A DNA stretch of 64,000 nucleotides from Hassallia byssoidea VB512170 (GCF_000817785.2 NZ_JTCM02000024.1:1-64000); one strand, 5' to 3'; positions 47,904 through 59,221 are shown, counted from the first letter of the stretch. Translations and numbers: made by a program. The notes: a model not told the origin generated them from the sequence alone.

Positions 47904-49049
47904 ATGAAAATTCTCTTTTTAGACCAAAGTGGTAAACCGGGTGGCGCAGAATTATGCTTGATAGATATTGCTAAACCTTATAGCGATCGCTGTCTGGTAG
48001 GCTTATTTGCAGATGGTTCATTCCATAATTTACTACAGCAGAATAAAATTCCCGTGCAAGTTTTGGCAACTCAAGCAATACAAGTTCGCAAAGAAAGCAG
48101 CTTGGCACAAGGTTTAGGTAGTTTAGGACAACTTGCACCGATAATTACTAAAGTAGTTAAAATTGCGCGTGAATACGATTTAATTTACGCGAATACACAA
48201 AAAGCCTTAGTTGTGGGTGCGATCGCTAGTTTTCTCAGCCGTCGTCCTTTGGTATATCATTTGCATGATATTCTTTCAAAGGAGCATTTTAGTAAAACTA
48301 ACCGTCGCATTGCTGTAACTTGCGCCAATCTTGCATCATTAGTAATTGCCAATTCTCAAGCTAGTAAAACAGCTTTTGTGAAAGCAGGTGGAAAAGCAAA
48401 CCTCACGGAAATAGTTTACAACGGCTTTGACTCGAAAAATTATCAAATTTCCGAGCCTGATGTTAAGCAATTAAGGCAAGAATTAAGTTTAGAAGGACAA
48501 TTTGCAGTCGGACATTTTAGCCGTCTTGCACCTTGGAAAGGACAACATATTTTAATTGAAGCGCTTGCTAAATGTCCTCAAGAAGTCACGGTGCTTTTAG
48601 TTGGTGATGCACTGTTTGGCGAGCAAGATTATGTTGATAGTTTACATCGTCAGGTAACAAATTTAGGATTGGAAAAGAGAGTCAAATTTTTAGGATTTCG
48701 TTCAGATATTCCTCAATTAATGTCAGCTTGTGACTTGGTAGCACATACCTCTATTTCTCCAGAACCTTTTGGTAGAGTGATTGTTGAAGCGATGCTATGT
48801 GGAACACCTGTAGTTGCAGCTGCATCTGGTGGTGCAATTGAATTAGTAGAACACGATATCAATGGTTTTTTGGCGACACCAGGAAAACCTCAAGAACTTG
48901 CACAAATAATTACCGCTTGTCTTCAAGAACCAGAAAAGACAGCGGCTATAGCTAATAATGCGCGAATTACTGCAAGTCAGCGATTTGATGTAACAATTAT
49001 TAATCAGCAAATTGCCGAATTGCTTGAGCGTAATTTTGAATGTAAATAA
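47904..49049 (+). CDS. Glycosyltransferase family 4 protein (second of two)
   Basis: 381 residues, GT-B fold. N-terminal MKILFLDQSGKPGGAELCLIDIA. Middle VYNGFD hinge. C-terminal domain with GHFSRLAPWKGQHILIEAL, VLLVGDALFGEQDY and EPFGRVIVEAMLCGTPVVA, where the two Glu of the EX7E motif are visible. Translationally close to the preceding glycosyltransferase (10-base gap). Together they probably add successive sugars to one polysaccharide or lipid-linked acceptor. No flippase or polymerase gene is nearby to narrow this. Confidence 0.9.
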   Translation: MKILFLDQSGKPGGAELCLIDIAKPYSDRCLVGLFADGSFHNLLQQNKIPVQVLATQAIQVRKESSLAQGLGSLGQLAPIITKVVKIAREYDLIYANTQKALVVGAIASFLSRRPLVYHLHDILSKEHFSKTNRRIAVTCANLASLVIANSQASKTAFVKAGGKANLTEIVYNGFDSKNYQISEPDVKQLRQELSLEGQFAVGHFSRLAPWKGQHILIEALAKCPQEVTVLLVGDALFGEQDYVDSLHRQVTNLGLEKRVKFLGFRSDIPQLMSACDLVAHTSISPEPFGRVIVEAMLCGTPVVAAASGGAIELVEHDINGFLATPGKPQELAQIITACLQEPEKTAAIANNARITASQRFDVTIINQQIAELLERNFECK

Positions 49050-49060
49050 ACGCTCTAATT

Positions 49061-49118
49061 GTAGTAAGCGCTTTAGCGCTTGAAAACTTTGAAGTTGAGC
49101 GGTAAACCGCTCACTACG
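49061..49118. terminator. Double hairpin between convergent genes
   Basis: gtagtaagcgctttagcgctt and gagcggtaaaccgctcactac. The outer ends gtagt/actac are also complementary. Same dispersed family as 6140-6192; probable bidirectional terminator. Confidence 0.6.
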
Positions 49119-49121
49119 TAA

Positions 49122-49496
49122 TTACAAACCAACTAATTCACGAGCTTCAAAATCGTTGAGTTGTTGAACTATGGCTAATCTCGCTTCTAATTTAGCTACA
49201 CTAAACTGGTTGCGGAGATATTCTAAATGAGCGATCGCATTTTGTTTTTCTGCGGTTAATCTAATCAGGGTATCCATTGACTTTTGATATTCCTGATTCA
49301 CCAATAGTACTTCAAAGCGACGTGCTTTGCGTTGAGCATCATTCTTCAAATCAGATTCAAAAGCAGAAACGCGATCGGCATTGCCTTCAAATCGGTTAAT
49401 TTGGTGCTGAACTGCCATCAACTGAGAGTCTACTTCATTCACTCGTTGGGCAGCTTGAGCGATCGCAGATGGATAATGACTCAGTTGCAACATCAA
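49122..49496 (-). CDS. Small coiled-coil protein of unknown function
   Basis: 124 residues, almost all helical, with long heptad-like stretches (AAQRVNEVDSQLMAVQHQINRFEG and TLIRLTAEKQNAIAHLEYLRNQF). No signal peptide, membrane helix or known motif. Start at one of two adjacent Met codons; AGAGGTAA lies about 11 bases upstream. It follows an 87-residue unknown gene by 54 bases on the same strand, probably an operon. I do not recognise the family. Confidence 0.65.
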   Translation of the reverse strand: MMLQLSHYPSAIAQAAQRVNEVDSQLMAVQHQINRFEGNADRVSAFESDLKNDAQRKARRFEVLLVNQEYQKSMDTLIRLTAEKQNAIAHLEYLRNQFSVAKLEARLAIVQQLNDFEARELVGL

Positions 49497-49550
49497 AATA
49501 ATTTACCTCTAACAAATCTTAATAAACAAAGCTCCGAAGCTGTGCCTTAA

Positions 49551-49814
49551 CTAGGCTACTTCCCTCAGTTGAGACGGAACACTCACCTCACCAATATTCA
49601 GTGATAGCTGTTCAGCATGAGACACCACAGCTTGCTCTAATACTTGAACTTCGATATTTACACTCACCAAATAACTGCCTGTATCTGCACCAACCGCTTC
49701 CGCAATTAACTTAGCAATGTCCGGACGTTTCGCAGTCAGCGGATCGCGTAGAATACAACGATCCCAGTCGTGCTTGGCAGTCGGATTGAGGCTGAGAATA
49801 TAGTGTTTAATCAT
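49551..49814 (-). CDS. Small conserved-looking protein of unknown function
   Basis: 87 residues: MIKHYILSLNPTAKHDWDRC, then RDPLTAKRPDIAKLIAEAVGADTGSYLV and an acidic beta-rich end. Soluble, no known motif. Likely cotranscribed with the coiled-coil gene downstream. I do not recognise it; codon use looks like that of the neighbours, so it is probably real. Confidence 0.6.
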   Translation of the reverse strand: MIKHYILSLNPTAKHDWDRCILRDPLTAKRPDIAKLIAEAVGADTGSYLVSVNIEVQVLEQAVVSHAEQLSLNIGEVSVPSQLREVA

Positions 49815-50100
49815 AAAACAAACCCTTGAATCATATTTCTGTGAAGGCTGTCACACAAAGAGCGATCGCACTTCACCAGGCTTGGACGCTATATATATAT
49901 TATAGTATTTATGTACTACTTTGCCCACAAGTAAACAGTGAGTTTCCTCTCTGAAGCTGCGTTCATTCGTTAATACGGTTGGGAGGATGCGAAAACAACA
50001 TCATGAAACAACTAGCTAAAGATAGTTGTTTTCACTGACTAAATAAGTAAAAAGATAGATATATGTATATCTATCTTTTGGCGGATGAGGTTTATTTAGC
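49815..50100. promoter_or_regulatory. Divergent gap with a perfect 13-bp dyad
   Basis: aaaagatagatat / atatctatctttt (50050-50062 and 50067-50079) sits 21 bases before the next plus-strand frame. It could be an operator or a short terminator. An atatatatattatagtat run lies near 49890-49910. Confidence 0.5.
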
Positions 50101-50430
50101 ATGATTTCCCCTTGGCAAAGTCCGCTTCCTCTGGAAGAACACAAAACGAGCCGTGTCGTTGTCTACTTTTACAGCGACAGATTAAGCTTATGGATTCCGA
50201 TAGTGTTTTTCCAGTTGATAGAGGCGATCGCGCTTCATCATAAAGGACTTTTCAACGGGGTAGAATTTTTTATTTTCCCACCTGATTTAGACCCTTGCAG
50301 TTGGGAAGAGGGGGGGATGGGGAGAGGGGCAGAGGGGGGGATGGGGAGCTACATCTTCCCTATTACCGCGTTCCCCATTACCGCGTTCCCCATGCCCAAT
50401 GCCCAATGCCCATTGCCCCATGCCCAATAA
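50101..50430 (+). CDS. Unknown small protein whose C terminus runs into tandem repeats
   Basis: 109 residues. The first 70 look like a real protein (HKTSRVVVYFYSDRLSLWIP and LIEAIALHHKGLFNGVEFF). The last 40 translate gggatgggg and cccattaccgcgtt/cccaatg repeats. Either a genuine gene truncated by repeat expansion, or a remnant. ATG preceded by GAGG about 12 bases upstream. Convergent with the MscS gene, sharing the repeat as tail. Family not recognised. Confidence 0.4.
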   Translation: MISPWQSPLPLEEHKTSRVVVYFYSDRLSLWIPIVFFQLIEAIALHHKGLFNGVEFFIFPPDLDPCSWEEGGMGRGAEGGMGSYIFPITAFPITAFPMPNAQCPLPHAQ

Positions 50431-52275
50431 CTAATTCACCTTATCATCAAACTGAGATTTCAATAATTGAGCATCATTGACCCAAATCGCTTGTTGAGGT
50501 AAGGGAATAGAAACTCCTGCTTGGTCGAAAGCGATTTTCAAACGACGGCGAAATTCTCGCGCTACATCCCATTGCTTGAGGGGCTGTGTTTTAATCCATA
50601 CACGAATTATCAAACCGCGATCGCCAAAATTATCTACACCCAAAACTTTCGGCGTTTCGACAATTTGCTCTTGCCATAGCGGATCTAGATCCATCTTGAA
50701 GGCAATATCTTCAATTAATTCCAAAGCCTTGTCAATATTGGTTTGATAGCTAACGGGGATATTTAAATCTGCGCGTGACCACCGACTAGAAAGATTGGCA
50801 ACAATTTTAATTTCGCTATTGGGAATTGTAATTAAGCGTCCTTCTGCATCGCGTACCTGAGTCATCCGCAGATTCAGATTTTCTACTAAACCGCCAACTT
50901 CTCCCACATTAATCACATCGCCTAAAGCGTACTGGTCTTCCAGGATAATCAGAAAGCCGTTAATTGCGTCTTTAATTAAACTTTGAGAAGCCAAAGACAG
51001 TGCCACACCAACTAAACTGGCACCAGCAAGCAAGGGAATAACATCTATTCCCAATATTGTCAGAGTTAATAAAGTACCAACTACGAGCAAAGCAAAGGTA
51101 GCAATACTTTTAGTTACACCAGAAATCGTAGAAACTCGTAACTGTAGCCGTTCGGTAGTTTCCGGAGTTAGTAAAGTACTGCTGTTGATTAAAGCAGAGG
51201 CGAAGCGGTCAGTTAAAGCATAGGTAAGACGCACTGCCACATAAGTTAACAGCAGCACAATACCTACTTGCAAAGGAATTTTCGCAGCTCTGAGAATTGC
51301 GGTTTGCAGCGATCGCGTGTAGGGAAATAGACCAAGGATGAAAAAACTGCCCCCTCCCCAAATAATTGCTTGCCCTAGCTGAAACAGTCGCCGCTTTGCT
51401 TCTTGAATATGTCGATTTTGCTGTCGATTCAGCTGTACCGTAATCGGTTTGGTCGCAGGTGAAGTTGGGGGAGTTGGCTGTACTGAGTTTCTAGATCGAC
51501 ATTGCCACCTATACATCCCCCAACTGATGACAATCATCCCCAGTACAGCTGCACCAGCAATTTTACCTTGGTAAATTAAAAACTCAGTTTTTCGCTCTTG
51601 TTTCGCCTGTGGTAATTTTTGCAGCAACAGCTGCTTAAGTTTTTCAGCCAAACTTTCCGGGTCTTCTTGTGTGATGTTGGCATCCTCTTTTGTCACCGTC
51701 ATCAGGTAATTGCCATTGACGCGAATAATTGGTGAACCGTTTGCAGCGTGGTCTATCTGCACTTTCAGCTTCGCATCAGGCGTTTGAAAGTAGTTTTGGC
51801 TAATTGTATCTACAGCTTGTTGGATATTTTCTAAACGCTGTGGAAGATTTGCTCTTGTATCCGCTATCTGAAATAAACGCCGACCATCCAAATAAATTGA
51901 GTCATTGACAATTGTTTTGTCTGAGTCATGAATTCCTAATTTGGGTGATTGCAGATCGGGTAAAATCGGTATCTGCGCCGTAGCTTTTGAGACATCAAAA
52001 TTAGTGACAACCATAAAGGTGGCGATCGCCCCAACTGCAACCCAAATTAACTTTTGAAGGTGAGTCCAGCGCCGTGCGCGGGTTCCCAAGGCAGCGCGTT
52101 GCGTATTTTCCCAAGGCACGTTTTCGGGGGAAGTACCCTGCGAAAAGCTGCCGCCCCGTTGTAGCACCTGGCGTGCGACTGGCTCTCCCGTTGGGCGCTT
52201 AGATAGTAGAATTCGCATGGCGTAACCTGGCATAGCCAAAAATTTCAAGCGCACGCTCAACACCTCCTTAAGCAA
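50431..52275 (-). CDS. MscS-family mechanosensitive ion channel
   Basis: 614 residues. One hydrophobic helix near residue 75-95 with an AQ-type cleavage site, an extracytoplasmic domain, a helix near 250, then further helices. The MscS core is VGVALSLASQSLIKDAINGFLIILEDQYALGDVI, VENLNLRMTQVRDAEGRLITIPNSEI, and the cytoplasmic beta/vestibule region. It releases solutes on hypo-osmotic shock; larger MscS-like proteins may have other gating. Residues about 25-70 (RPTGEPVARQVLQRGGSFSQ and following) are encoded by a dispersed repeat also found upstream of ahcY. The original start may lie downstream of it, near residue 70 (RRWTHLQKLIW). The N terminus is therefore uncertain. Confidence 0.85.
   Translation of the reverse strand: MLKEVLSVRLKFLAMPGYAMRILLSKRPTGEPVARQVLQRGGSFSQGTSPENVPWENTQRAALGTRARRWTHLQKLIWVAVGAIATFMVVTNFDVSKATAQIPILPDLQSPKLGIHDSDKTIVNDSIYLDGRRLFQIADTRANLPQRLENIQQAVDTISQNYFQTPDAKLKVQIDHAANGSPIIRVNGNYLMTVTKEDANITQEDPESLAEKLKQLLLQKLPQAKQERKTEFLIYQGKIAGAAVLGMIVISWGMYRWQCRSRNSVQPTPPTSPATKPITVQLNRQQNRHIQEAKRRLFQLGQAIIWGGGSFFILGLFPYTRSLQTAILRAAKIPLQVGIVLLLTYVAVRLTYALTDRFASALINSSTLLTPETTERLQLRVSTISGVTKSIATFALLVVGTLLTLTILGIDVIPLLAGASLVGVALSLASQSLIKDAINGFLIILEDQYALGDVINVGEVGGLVENLNLRMTQVRDAEGRLITIPNSEIKIVANLSSRWSRADLNIPVSYQTNIDKALELIEDIAFKMDLDPLWQEQIVETPKVLGVDNFGDRGLIIRVWIKTQPLKQWDVAREFRRRLKIAFDQAGVSIPLPQQAIWVNDAQLLKSQFDDKVN
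52074..52205. repeat. Dispersed repeat in the 5' coding part of the MscS gene
   Basis: Shares aaggcagcgcgttgcg exactly with 52892-52907, and ccccgttgtagc with 52965-52976. It translates in frame in the MscS N terminus. Confidence 0.8.
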
Positions 52276-54288
<2,013 letters not shown>

Positions 54289-54289
54289 T

Positions 54290-54332
54290 AGAGACGTTCC
54301 GCGTAAAGACGTTCCAGTGAAACGTCTCTACT
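54290..54332. repeat. agacgttcc palindrome behind ahcY
   Basis: gagacgttccgcgtaaagacgttccagtgaaacgtctctac: one and a half copies of the family seen at 7677, 10503 and 35453. Confidence 0.8.
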
Positions 54333-54348
54333 AAATAGATTATTTTTG

Positions 54349-54376
54349 GGATAGGTAATTTACCTATCCTTTTTTA
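54349..54376 (+). terminator. Intrinsic terminator of ahcY
   Basis: ggataggtaa / ttacctatcc stem (10 bp) followed by TTTTTTAAT. A gagcgctgaagcgctc palindrome follows at 54396-54411. The rest of the gap to 54604 shows no gene. Confidence 0.8.
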
Positions 54377-54604
54377 ATATTCATAATGAGGGATTGAGCG
54401 CTGAAGCGCTCACTACGAATGTTATATCCGTATATTTGCAGAACAAATATAAAAAGTCGATAAACCAGTGTTTTTATATTGACGATAAAAGAATAATTAT
54501 GCCAAGTTGTAGAAGTTTCAGTTCAGTAAAGCAAATAAGCTTTATTACAGAAATTTCGATTAATTGGCATGAGTTTATATCAATAAAAACCGGGGTTTGG
54601 AATT

Positions 54605-55054
54605 ATGAAAATCAAAAAATTACTAGGAACATTTTTGCTATCCAATATAGCGATCGCACTTTTTTTATCTGCCAATCCAGCAATGGCAGCAACTGTTAGC
54701 GCAAATCATCACTCCACCTCTTCAATCTTGCTAGCTGACATTAAAACCAAATACGTCAAAGATGCTGACGAAAATCTCGATTCAGCTTTAGAAGCAATGA
54801 ACAATGCGGCTGAGGCTGAAAGCGATGCAGATGCAGTGCAGTATTTCGATACAGCTATGGAACATTTGAAAAATGCCGCCACTGCTTTGAAAAAAGGAGG
54901 AATGCTTGATAACGCAAAAAAAATAGAAAATGCCATACAAGCTTTAAATGATGCTGTTGAAACTGATTCAGAAAAACAACAAGATAAACTGATTGAAATC
55001 GCAATAGATTCTCTCAATCAAGTAGATGAGGCTCTTAAGGCAGTTTTGAATTAA
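54605..55054 (+). CDS. Secreted small helical protein of unknown function
   Basis: 149 residues. Clear signal peptide (MKIKKLLGTFLLSNIAIALF, cleavage near ANPAMAA). The mature part is about 120 residues, strongly acidic and entirely helical (ADENLDSALEAMNNAAEAES, TAMEHLKNAATALKKGGM, KLIEIAIDSLNQVDEALKAV), suggesting a periplasmic three-helix bundle. No cysteine or catalytic motif. The start ATG lies in an A/T-rich context without a strong site. It stands upstream of the caspase-fold genes on the same strand, but a 240-base gap with a hairpin separates them. Family not recognised. Confidence 0.75.
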   Translation: MKIKKLLGTFLLSNIAIALFLSANPAMAATVSANHHSTSSILLADIKTKYVKDADENLDSALEAMNNAAEAESDADAVQYFDTAMEHLKNAATALKKGGMLDNAKKIENAIQALNDAVETDSEKQQDKLIEIAIDSLNQVDEALKAVLN

Positions 55055-55114
55055 AACTTAAAAGTGATAAATCAGGATTTAGCATCACTCATAATTTATA
55101 AATATTCAACATCT

Positions 55115-55140
55115 AGGGGCAGGCTTTCAAGCGTGCCCCT
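55115..55140. repeat. Palindrome aggggcaggc...gcgtgcccct
   Basis: A hairpin in the 55055-55296 gap; a related sequence (aggggcaggcttgaaacctacccct) forms the 3' coding end of aroF at 59241-59265. May terminate the secreted-protein transcript. Confidence 0.65.
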
Positions 55141-55296
55141 ATTGCTTAGAATACACTCCAAATGGGAACGAGACGAGATGTGTATATACGGTAGCCTACA
55201 ACCAGAGAGGTCTATTTTTGTGAAAAACACTGTAATTCCGTAATTCGGAAAACAAGCTTGTATGAATTTAAAGGTAGAACATATGAGAAAGCAAAT

Positions 55297-57381
55297 ATGA
55301 CCGAACAAACAACTCAAATACCCAACTTATACGCTTTATTGATTGGTATTGACTACTATCTACCAGGTCAATTACCGGATGGAGGTTATTATGCGAGCCT
55401 TGGAGGATGTGTACGCGATATTAAACGGGTAGAGGATTACCTCAAAAAGACGCAGAAGCCGAAGCAAATCTTTAAGCTGACATCTTCTAATACCGGTGCT
55501 ACGGAACCACCCGAACCTAAAGAGCAATTGCCTACTTACGAAAATATCGTTGCGAAGTTTCACGCAATTACTGAGATAGCCCAAAAAGACGACCAAGTTT
55601 ATATTCATTATTCTGGTCATGGGGGGCGTGCAAAGACAATCTATCCAGAATTAAAGGGCGCCGGACAACCGGATGAAGCGCTTGTACCGATGGATATTGT
55701 CAAAACAAACGAACGCTATCTCCGAGACGTTGAAATTGCAACACTCTTGAAAAAGATGGTGAATAAGGGGTTAGTTGTGACAGTGGTGTTTGATAGCTGT
55801 CACTCTGGAGGTACTACACGAGGGGATACGGCAATTCGAGGACTGGAAGGAGAACCGGACACGACATCACGACCTACAGACAGCTTAGTGGCATCGCGTG
55901 AGGAATTAATTAATAACTGGCTTGAGATTACAGGGGGAACAGCTCGCAAAGCTAATGCAGGTGATTGGCTTCCGGAATCGCGAGATTATGTTTTGTTAGC
56001 AGCTTGTCGCCCTTCGGAGTATGCTTATGAGTCTGTATTCAATGGTAAGGAGAGTAACGGAGCGCTTACTTACTGGATGCTAGATACTTTAAATAACCCA
56101 AGTCCAGACTTGACATATAAATCACTTTACGATCGCGTTTACGCCAAAGTCCAAAGTCAATTTCAAACCCAAACACCGATGCTATTTGGCGAGGGTGAAC
56201 GTCAAGTTTTTGGCAGAAGTTACGCAAATGTACATTATACAGTAAATGTTCTCAACGTAGATACTGCTAGAAATCGGGTGCTATTAGATGCTGGTAGCGC
56301 ACAGGGACTCGGTGAAGGGGCAAGATTTGCCATTTATGCACCAGGTACAACAGATTTTAGCGAGAAAAATAAGCCATTAGCGATCGCCCAAGTTACGGCA
56401 GATATTACTCCCGCAGACGCTTGGGCTGCGATCGAGCCAGATTCGCTGCGTGGAGATATTCAGCAAGCATCTCCAGCAATTATGTTATCAGCTGCGATCG
56501 CACTTGTGCGGCGAGTTCGTCTGTTTGAGAAAAAAGACGATAGCACGAAATTGATGAAAAGTCAAACGGATGCACTCACAGCAGTCAAAGCTGCAATTCC
56601 GAGAACTGGCAAAGGTTGGGTAGAGTTAGCAAATGAAGGTGAACACTATCAAGTTGCGATTAATGCTTCGGGCGAGTATGAAATATGCGATCGCAACGGT
56701 ACGCCATTTCCTAATTTACGACCAGCGTTGTTAGCAAGCGATGCGGATGCAGCCCAAAACGTAGTCAAGCGCTTAGTTCATCTGACTAAATATCAGGCTG
56801 CCCAAGAACTGGAAAATCTTTCAGTTTTAACTAACAAATTGGTAGTTCAGTTAACTGACAGAAACAAAAAGCCATTAGCTGACCCTACTAAACAAACATT
56901 GCAAACTGGAGAAAATACATTTTTATATATCAAGAATGAGTCTAACCAAGACTTGAATGTTGTCGTCATGGATCTTCAGTCAGATTGGGCTATTTCTCAA
57001 CTTGACATATTAGAAGATGGGGCACCTTTTGTCACTTTTAACCCCAAGCAAGAAGAATTGATTCCCTTAAGTTTCAAACTGCCAGAGGGGTATCAAGAAG
57101 GTAAAGACATCTTAAAGGTATTTGCCACAGTTAAACCTGCTAAATTTCGCTGGCTAGAATTACCATCTCTCGACAAACCGATTCAAGCCAAAAAAGCAGC
57201 ATCATTTGATGAATATGACGAGAATACACCCAGAGGTGGTGGCGATCCGCTTGATAAACTTTTGTCAGCTATTAGTGCCGATCCTGATGAAGTACCTCCT
57301 ACCCGTGAAGCACAACAAGTTATGAGTTCAAATCGCGGCTGGACGACAAAAACTGTGACAATCACTGTGAAAGCGAATTAA
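55297..57381 (+). CDS. Caspase-fold protease (orthocaspase/metacaspase-like)
   Basis: 694 residues. The N-terminal p20-like caspase domain starts LYALLIGIDYY. The catalytic dyad is His108 (IHYSGHGG) and Cys168 (VFDSCHSGG). Between about 330 and 694 there is no protease motif but a beta-rich region with a DUF4384-like pattern (GENTFLYIKNESNQDLNVVVMDLQ). Prokaryotic caspase homologues of this type cleave after Arg/Lys and are linked to stress or cell death. The ATG at 55297 has a GAGAAAG site; an upstream TTG frame is not needed. No membrane helix. It shares its N-terminal sequence start (MTEQT) with the damaged caspase gene that follows, so the two are relatives. Confidence 0.88.
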   Translation: MTEQTTQIPNLYALLIGIDYYLPGQLPDGGYYASLGGCVRDIKRVEDYLKKTQKPKQIFKLTSSNTGATEPPEPKEQLPTYENIVAKFHAITEIAQKDDQVYIHYSGHGGRAKTIYPELKGAGQPDEALVPMDIVKTNERYLRDVEIATLLKKMVNKGLVVTVVFDSCHSGGTTRGDTAIRGLEGEPDTTSRPTDSLVASREELINNWLEITGGTARKANAGDWLPESRDYVLLAACRPSEYAYESVFNGKESNGALTYWMLDTLNNPSPDLTYKSLYDRVYAKVQSQFQTQTPMLFGEGERQVFGRSYANVHYTVNVLNVDTARNRVLLDAGSAQGLGEGARFAIYAPGTTDFSEKNKPLAIAQVTADITPADAWAAIEPDSLRGDIQQASPAIMLSAAIALVRRVRLFEKKDDSTKLMKSQTDALTAVKAAIPRTGKGWVELANEGEHYQVAINASGEYEICDRNGTPFPNLRPALLASDADAAQNVVKRLVHLTKYQAAQELENLSVLTNKLVVQLTDRNKKPLADPTKQTLQTGENTFLYIKNESNQDLNVVVMDLQSDWAISQLDILEDGAPFVTFNPKQEELIPLSFKLPEGYQEGKDILKVFATVKPAKFRWLELPSLDKPIQAKKAASFDEYDENTPRGGGDPLDKLLSAISADPDEVPPTREAQQVMSSNRGWTTKTVTITVKAN

Positions 57382-57382
57382 T

Positions 57383-57500
57383 CCCGCAGGCTGGAAGCCT
57401 GGGGCTACAAGAACAAAGCCTGCCTCCGCAGGCTACAACATATTAAGTCCGCGTAGGCGGACTTTGTTCGTTTAGCCGCGACTTTAGTCGTCGGATCTAA
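57383..57500. repeat. Palindromic repeats between the caspase genes
   Basis: gcaggctggaagcctg and cctgcctccgcagg at 57386-57433, aagtccgcgtaggcggactt at 57446-57465 and cgactttagtcgtcgg at 57479-57494. Confidence 0.7.
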
Positions 57501-57535
57501 ACGATTGAACAACAATTGATTGAGAAAACAAAACT

Positions 57536-59162
57536 ATGACCGAACAAACAAACCCAATTTCAGACTTAGAATTTCGTCAAGCTTATGTTGTAAGTTCAGA
57601 GTATGAACCTGTGAATCAGGGACACTCTATTATTGTGACAATTGGTATCGATAAATATGAGCAATGGTCTCAGCTTCGTAATGCAGTAAATGATGCTGTT
57701 GGTATTCAACAGGTTTTAGTTGATAAGATTGGGTTTATTGCACCTGTACCACCCCTACTTAATTGTGATGCAACTAAAGATGCAATTTTAAATCTTGTAG
57801 AAGGACAACTATACGAAGTTTTACAACCAGATGATAGTCTTCTGTTATTTTTTGCAGGTCATGGACACACTCGCGTTGACAAAATCGGCGGTAAAGAACT
57901 AGGGGAAACAGGTTTTATAGTTCCTGTAAAAGCACGAAAACCCGACCCAAGAGAATATTGGAATGATTATATCGAAGGTAGATTCTTTCCTAAAAGCTAT
58001 TAGCAGGCTTCCCGCAAGGCACATTTTAGTTATTTTAGACTCTTGCCATAGCGGTTTTGCTTTAGGCGAAGCAATGAAAACTTTCCGAGATGCTGTGCGA
58101 TATGAAAAAGACCTAAATCGTCGGATTAGTCGTAAAGTTATCACATCAGCTCGTCGGGAACAACCCGCTCTCGATGGTGGTTCTATCCCCGGTCATTCAT
58201 TGTTTACTGGAACAATAGTTGATGGTTTCAATTGGGGAAAAGCTGACCTAGATGGTAATGGAATTATTACCTCTTCAGAATTAGGTTTATTTGTTCAGCA
58301 AAAAGTTGGTCAAGCATCGGAATCAAAACAAACTCCTGACTTTGGCTCATTTCATCTCGATGATCGAGGCGAAATGGTGATTTCGTTAAGAAACCAAAGT
58401 TTTGATGCTTTAAAAGCCCGTGCTTTTTCAGCATTGCAAAATGGTAATTTTACAACTTTTAAGGAACTTGTTGAACAAGTTATCTCTATCAAACCTTCTA
58501 GCCCAGAAGCTCTTTATTTGGAATATAGGCTTAGGTTAATTGAAAATAATTTAAATAGAGTTAGTGAGATTATAGATGAACTTGTAAAACTTAACCCAGA
58601 AGAAGGAACAATTCCACTTTCATATAACGACGTTTGGAAGATTCAAGCACAGCTTTCGTGCTGGAAACCTGTACTGGCAATTCCAGAATTAGAATTTCCG
58701 CTTGAAGTGACCTTGCTTGTAGGTGAAACCGAAGAAGAACTTGAGGAAGCCAAAGAACAGACTATTGGCGAAAGTAACGGCTATTTTATCGAGTACGAAA
58801 AAAGGTTTCAATTTAGTATAAATAACTCAACTAAAGAGCCAGTTCATATTTACATGATTGAAATTCATGCAAACGGGTGGTTTGAACCAAGTCCACTTTG
58901 GGATGATGAGGATGTTATGTGGAATGGATTGCTTCCTGGAGAGACAAAACTTAGCTACCCATTCATTCAAATAGGAAGTGTTGGTATATCTGAAATCCGC
59001 CTATTTGCCTCACCCAAAAGGCTGCGATTTTTTCTTTTTCCTCCTTCTTTTGGCTCAAGGAGTGTCTTTGTTGAACATATTGAAAGCGATGACTTGGAAA
59101 AAGTAAGCATGAAAGCTATTCGTTATACGATGACGAAAAACTCGCTCTCTGTGAATAAGTAA
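57536..59162 (+). pseudogene. Second caspase-fold gene, split by a +1 frameshift
   Basis: The frame from 57536 stops at 58003 (155 residues) and holds the caspase N-terminal strand (IIVTIGIDKYEQW) and catalytic His109 (FFAGHGHTR). The frame open from 57963 to 59162 holds the catalytic Cys (VILDSCHSG), an EF-hand-like loop DLDGNGIITSSE, and about 230 further residues ending in a beta-rich tail. Joined near 57976-57982 (gaaggtagattc, one extra G) they read ...WNDYIE-VDSFLKAISRLPARH..., one continuous caspase domain. Each half alone lacks part of the dyad. It may be a real mutation, a sequencing error or, less likely, a programmed shift. The tail could bind a partner. A palindrome (59183-59215) follows. 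Confidence 0.8.
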
Positions 59163-59182
59163 AGATGCGATCGCTCTTTCCT

Positions 59183-59215
59183 AGAAACCCGGTTTCTTCA
59201 AGAAACCGGGTTTCT
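59183..59215. repeat. Palindrome agaaacccggtttctt
   Basis: Arms 59183-59198 and 59200-59215 are fully complementary. It lies between the convergent caspase and aroF genes and may stop both transcripts. Confidence 0.75.
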
Positions 59216-59221
59216 CTTGAC

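Noticed and set aside
54394-54699. 101-codon frame upstream of the secreted helical protein
   Set aside because: Starts in a palindromic repeat and overlaps the better-supported signal-peptide gene in another frame.
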